From positions 682,001-746,000 of the forward strand of contig NZ_JAFAIX010000004.1 of assembly GCF_019236475.1 (NCBI RefSeq): 64,000 nt of DNA, read 5' to 3'. Position 1 is the stretch's first letter. The number at the start of each line of letters is the position of its first letter. The notes under the pieces were generated by a model that had not been told where the DNA came from, did no database searches, and saw only the letters and a program-made list of their open reading frames with translations. Both the position numbers and the translations under genes were made by a program. This document shows, piece by piece, positions 62,922 to 64,000 of this stretch. This stretch comes from Chitinophaga sp. (lineage in GTDB: Bacteria > Bacteroidota > Bacteroidia > Chitinophagales > Chitinophagaceae).

Positions 62922-63878
62922 TTAGTATGGCTCTATAATCATCCATGCTACATCCGCACTACTTGTACCATGTAAAACGGATATTGTAAAGGAAGAGCCT
63001 GGAACTCTTGCTGTAACGCTCGCAATATTACCAAACGGAATACCTGCGGGTCCTACACCAATTTTTGTAATAGTACCATTTTGTATGGTGAGAAATATAC
63101 GGCTATTAGCGGTGATGGCGGAAGTATTGATGGTGATTGTATTTTGGCCCGATGCAACAGTAACAACGCCCATTCGTGCATCATTAGCATATTCTTTCAT
63201 ATTAAAAATAGTGGAAGATATGTACACTGAATCTAGCTCCTCATTCCGTAAAAAATTATTATCTAAATAATCCTTAAATAATAATTCTCTCCAATTACTC
63301 CATTTAGTTGCACTACTATCTTTAATACGGAGGAATGCACCATTGGGGCCCTGTAATTCTCCATCCCAGTTGATGGCAAAATCGAAACCAGTATTATTAT
63401 TCCTTACAACAAGTCCATTATAGTATAGATTCGAACCCCTGCCTTGAAATGCCTGATCAGATAATGACGGCATACCTGGTGTGCGATATGCATCATATCC
63501 TACTACCTTATTCAATGGCCATGCGTTCCAAAGTGCCGAACTGTCATATGGGAATGTGGTAAAGTTGTTCGCAGATAAATCATAACGATTATCTCCCCAG
63601 GCAGCCATTGTTGTACCGATATTCAGCGTATCCTGACCATCAATACTCATTAAATTTTTTCCTGGTATTGCCAGTTTCAGTTTTCGAAATATAGTTATTC
63701 CAGCGCTTTTATTAAAAAGGAAGCCGGGTATGTCTTTAGTCCTATTTTCAAGAATTAGCTCGGCGGTATCAGTATTATTGGAGATCCGGAAACTGTCGGC
63801 AGCCATCCGGTAAGTATATTGGGCATACACCGGTACTGCCATCATTAAATACATTATAAGGGTAACAATTTTTTTCAT
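62922..63878 (-). CDS. Secreted protein of unknown function, tandem family member
   Basis: A 318-aa protein from the Met at 63878 (three codons after an upstream alternative), which gives the signal peptide LMMAVPVYAQ. The N-terminal part is beta-rich (AELILENRTKDIPGF; LMSIDGQDTLNIGTT). The middle (NTGFDFAINWDGELQGPNG, SSATKWSNWRELLFKD) resembles phage tail-fibre or appendage-like proteins. The C-terminus (FTISVLHGTSSADVAWMIIE) recurs in the next gene. It lies outside the island, on the minus strand. I do not recognise a function. Confidence 0.7.
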   Translation of the reverse strand: MKKIVTLIMYLMMAVPVYAQYTYRMAADSFRISNNTDTAELILENRTKDIPGFLFNKSAGITIFRKLKLAIPGKNLMSIDGQDTLNIGTTMAAWGDNRYDLSANNFTTFPYDSSALWNAWPLNKVVGYDAYRTPGMPSLSDQAFQGRGSNLYYNGLVVRNNNTGFDFAINWDGELQGPNGAFLRIKDSSATKWSNWRELLFKDYLDNNFLRNEELDSVYISSTIFNMKEYANDARMGVVTVASGQNTITINTSAITANSRIFLTIQNGTITKIGVGPAGIPFGNIASVTARVPGSSFTISVLHGTSSADVAWMIIEPY

Positions 63879-63934
63879 AAATACCATCTTAAATACGTTG
63901 CTGAATGCTGATAAAAAATGAGGAAAAGAAATTA

Positions 63935-64000
63935 TTAATATGGTTCAGCGATCAACCACGCTACTTCTGCAGGACCAGCGCCATGTGCCACTGAAATGGT
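63935..64000 (-). CDS. C-terminal end of a paralogous secreted protein (cut by window edge)
   Basis: Only 21 codons are inside the window: TISVAHGAGPAEVAWLIAEPY and a stop. They align with the C-terminus of the preceding gene (TISVLHGTSSADVAWMIIEPY), so the two are tandem paralogues. Confidence 0.7.
   Translation of the reverse strand, partial: TISVAHGAGPAEVAWLIAEPY

Overview
The window reads as chromosomal DNA of a Bacteroidota bacterium, most like Chitinophaga or a close relative in the Chitinophagaceae. The evidence is a type IX secretion (T9SS) cargo gene with a gliding-motility C-terminal domain beside PorP/SprF and OmpA partners, a SusC/SusD pair, promoters of the Bacteroidota form TAnnTTTG, and start codons without clear Shine-Dalgarno sequences.

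Layout. (1) 1-14.6 kb: the 3' part of a giant Calx-beta surface protein (about 28 tandem domains), followed by PorP/SprF-type and TPR/PD40/OmpA-type T9SS partners. (2) 14.7-18.6 kb, minus strand: a HopJ-family protein, a cytochrome c lipoprotein, flavohemoprotein hmp and an Rrf2/NsrR-like regulator; matching palindromes lie before hmp and before the regulator. (3) 18.8-27.9 kb: a TolC-adaptor-RND-RND efflux operon. (4) 28-36.1 kb: a Fic protein, a YciI-like protein with an ECF42-type sigma factor, an AsmA-like protein and an outer-membrane protein. (5) 36.2-62.9 kb: an accessory zone that starts at an intact tRNA-Lys(UUU). Several cargo modules are separated by decayed pieces of that tRNA. The modules are an HxlR regulator with a RibD-like reductase; a SusC/SusD/arylsulfatase/small membrane protein/fatty-acid-hydroxylase operon; a sialidase-like protein; and an AT-rich defence island. 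(6) 62.9-64 kb: two tandem paralogous secreted proteins, the second cut by the window edge.

The sulfatase operon has an unannotated 27-codon leader ORF ending in five consecutive Cys codons. This suggests that operon expression responds to cysteine supply, which fits an operon that scavenges sulfate esters.

The defence island (49.2-62.7 kb, plus strand apart from the SymE genes) carries a long, apparently catalytically dead prokaryotic Argonaute split by a frame change, an overlapping two-TM candidate effector and a TIR protein. A compact operon follows (pentapeptide-repeat membrane protein, nucleotidyltransferase, 110-aa protein), then an 80-bp relic of a second Argonaute gene, a pair of DUF262 proteins (one with a DUF1524 HNH nuclease), an unknown 271-aa protein, two SymE-like proteins and an XRE regulator. 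A 51-bp imperfect direct repeat that includes the tRNA-Lys 3' end lies on both sides (46969-47019 and 62799-62849). No integrase is present in the window.
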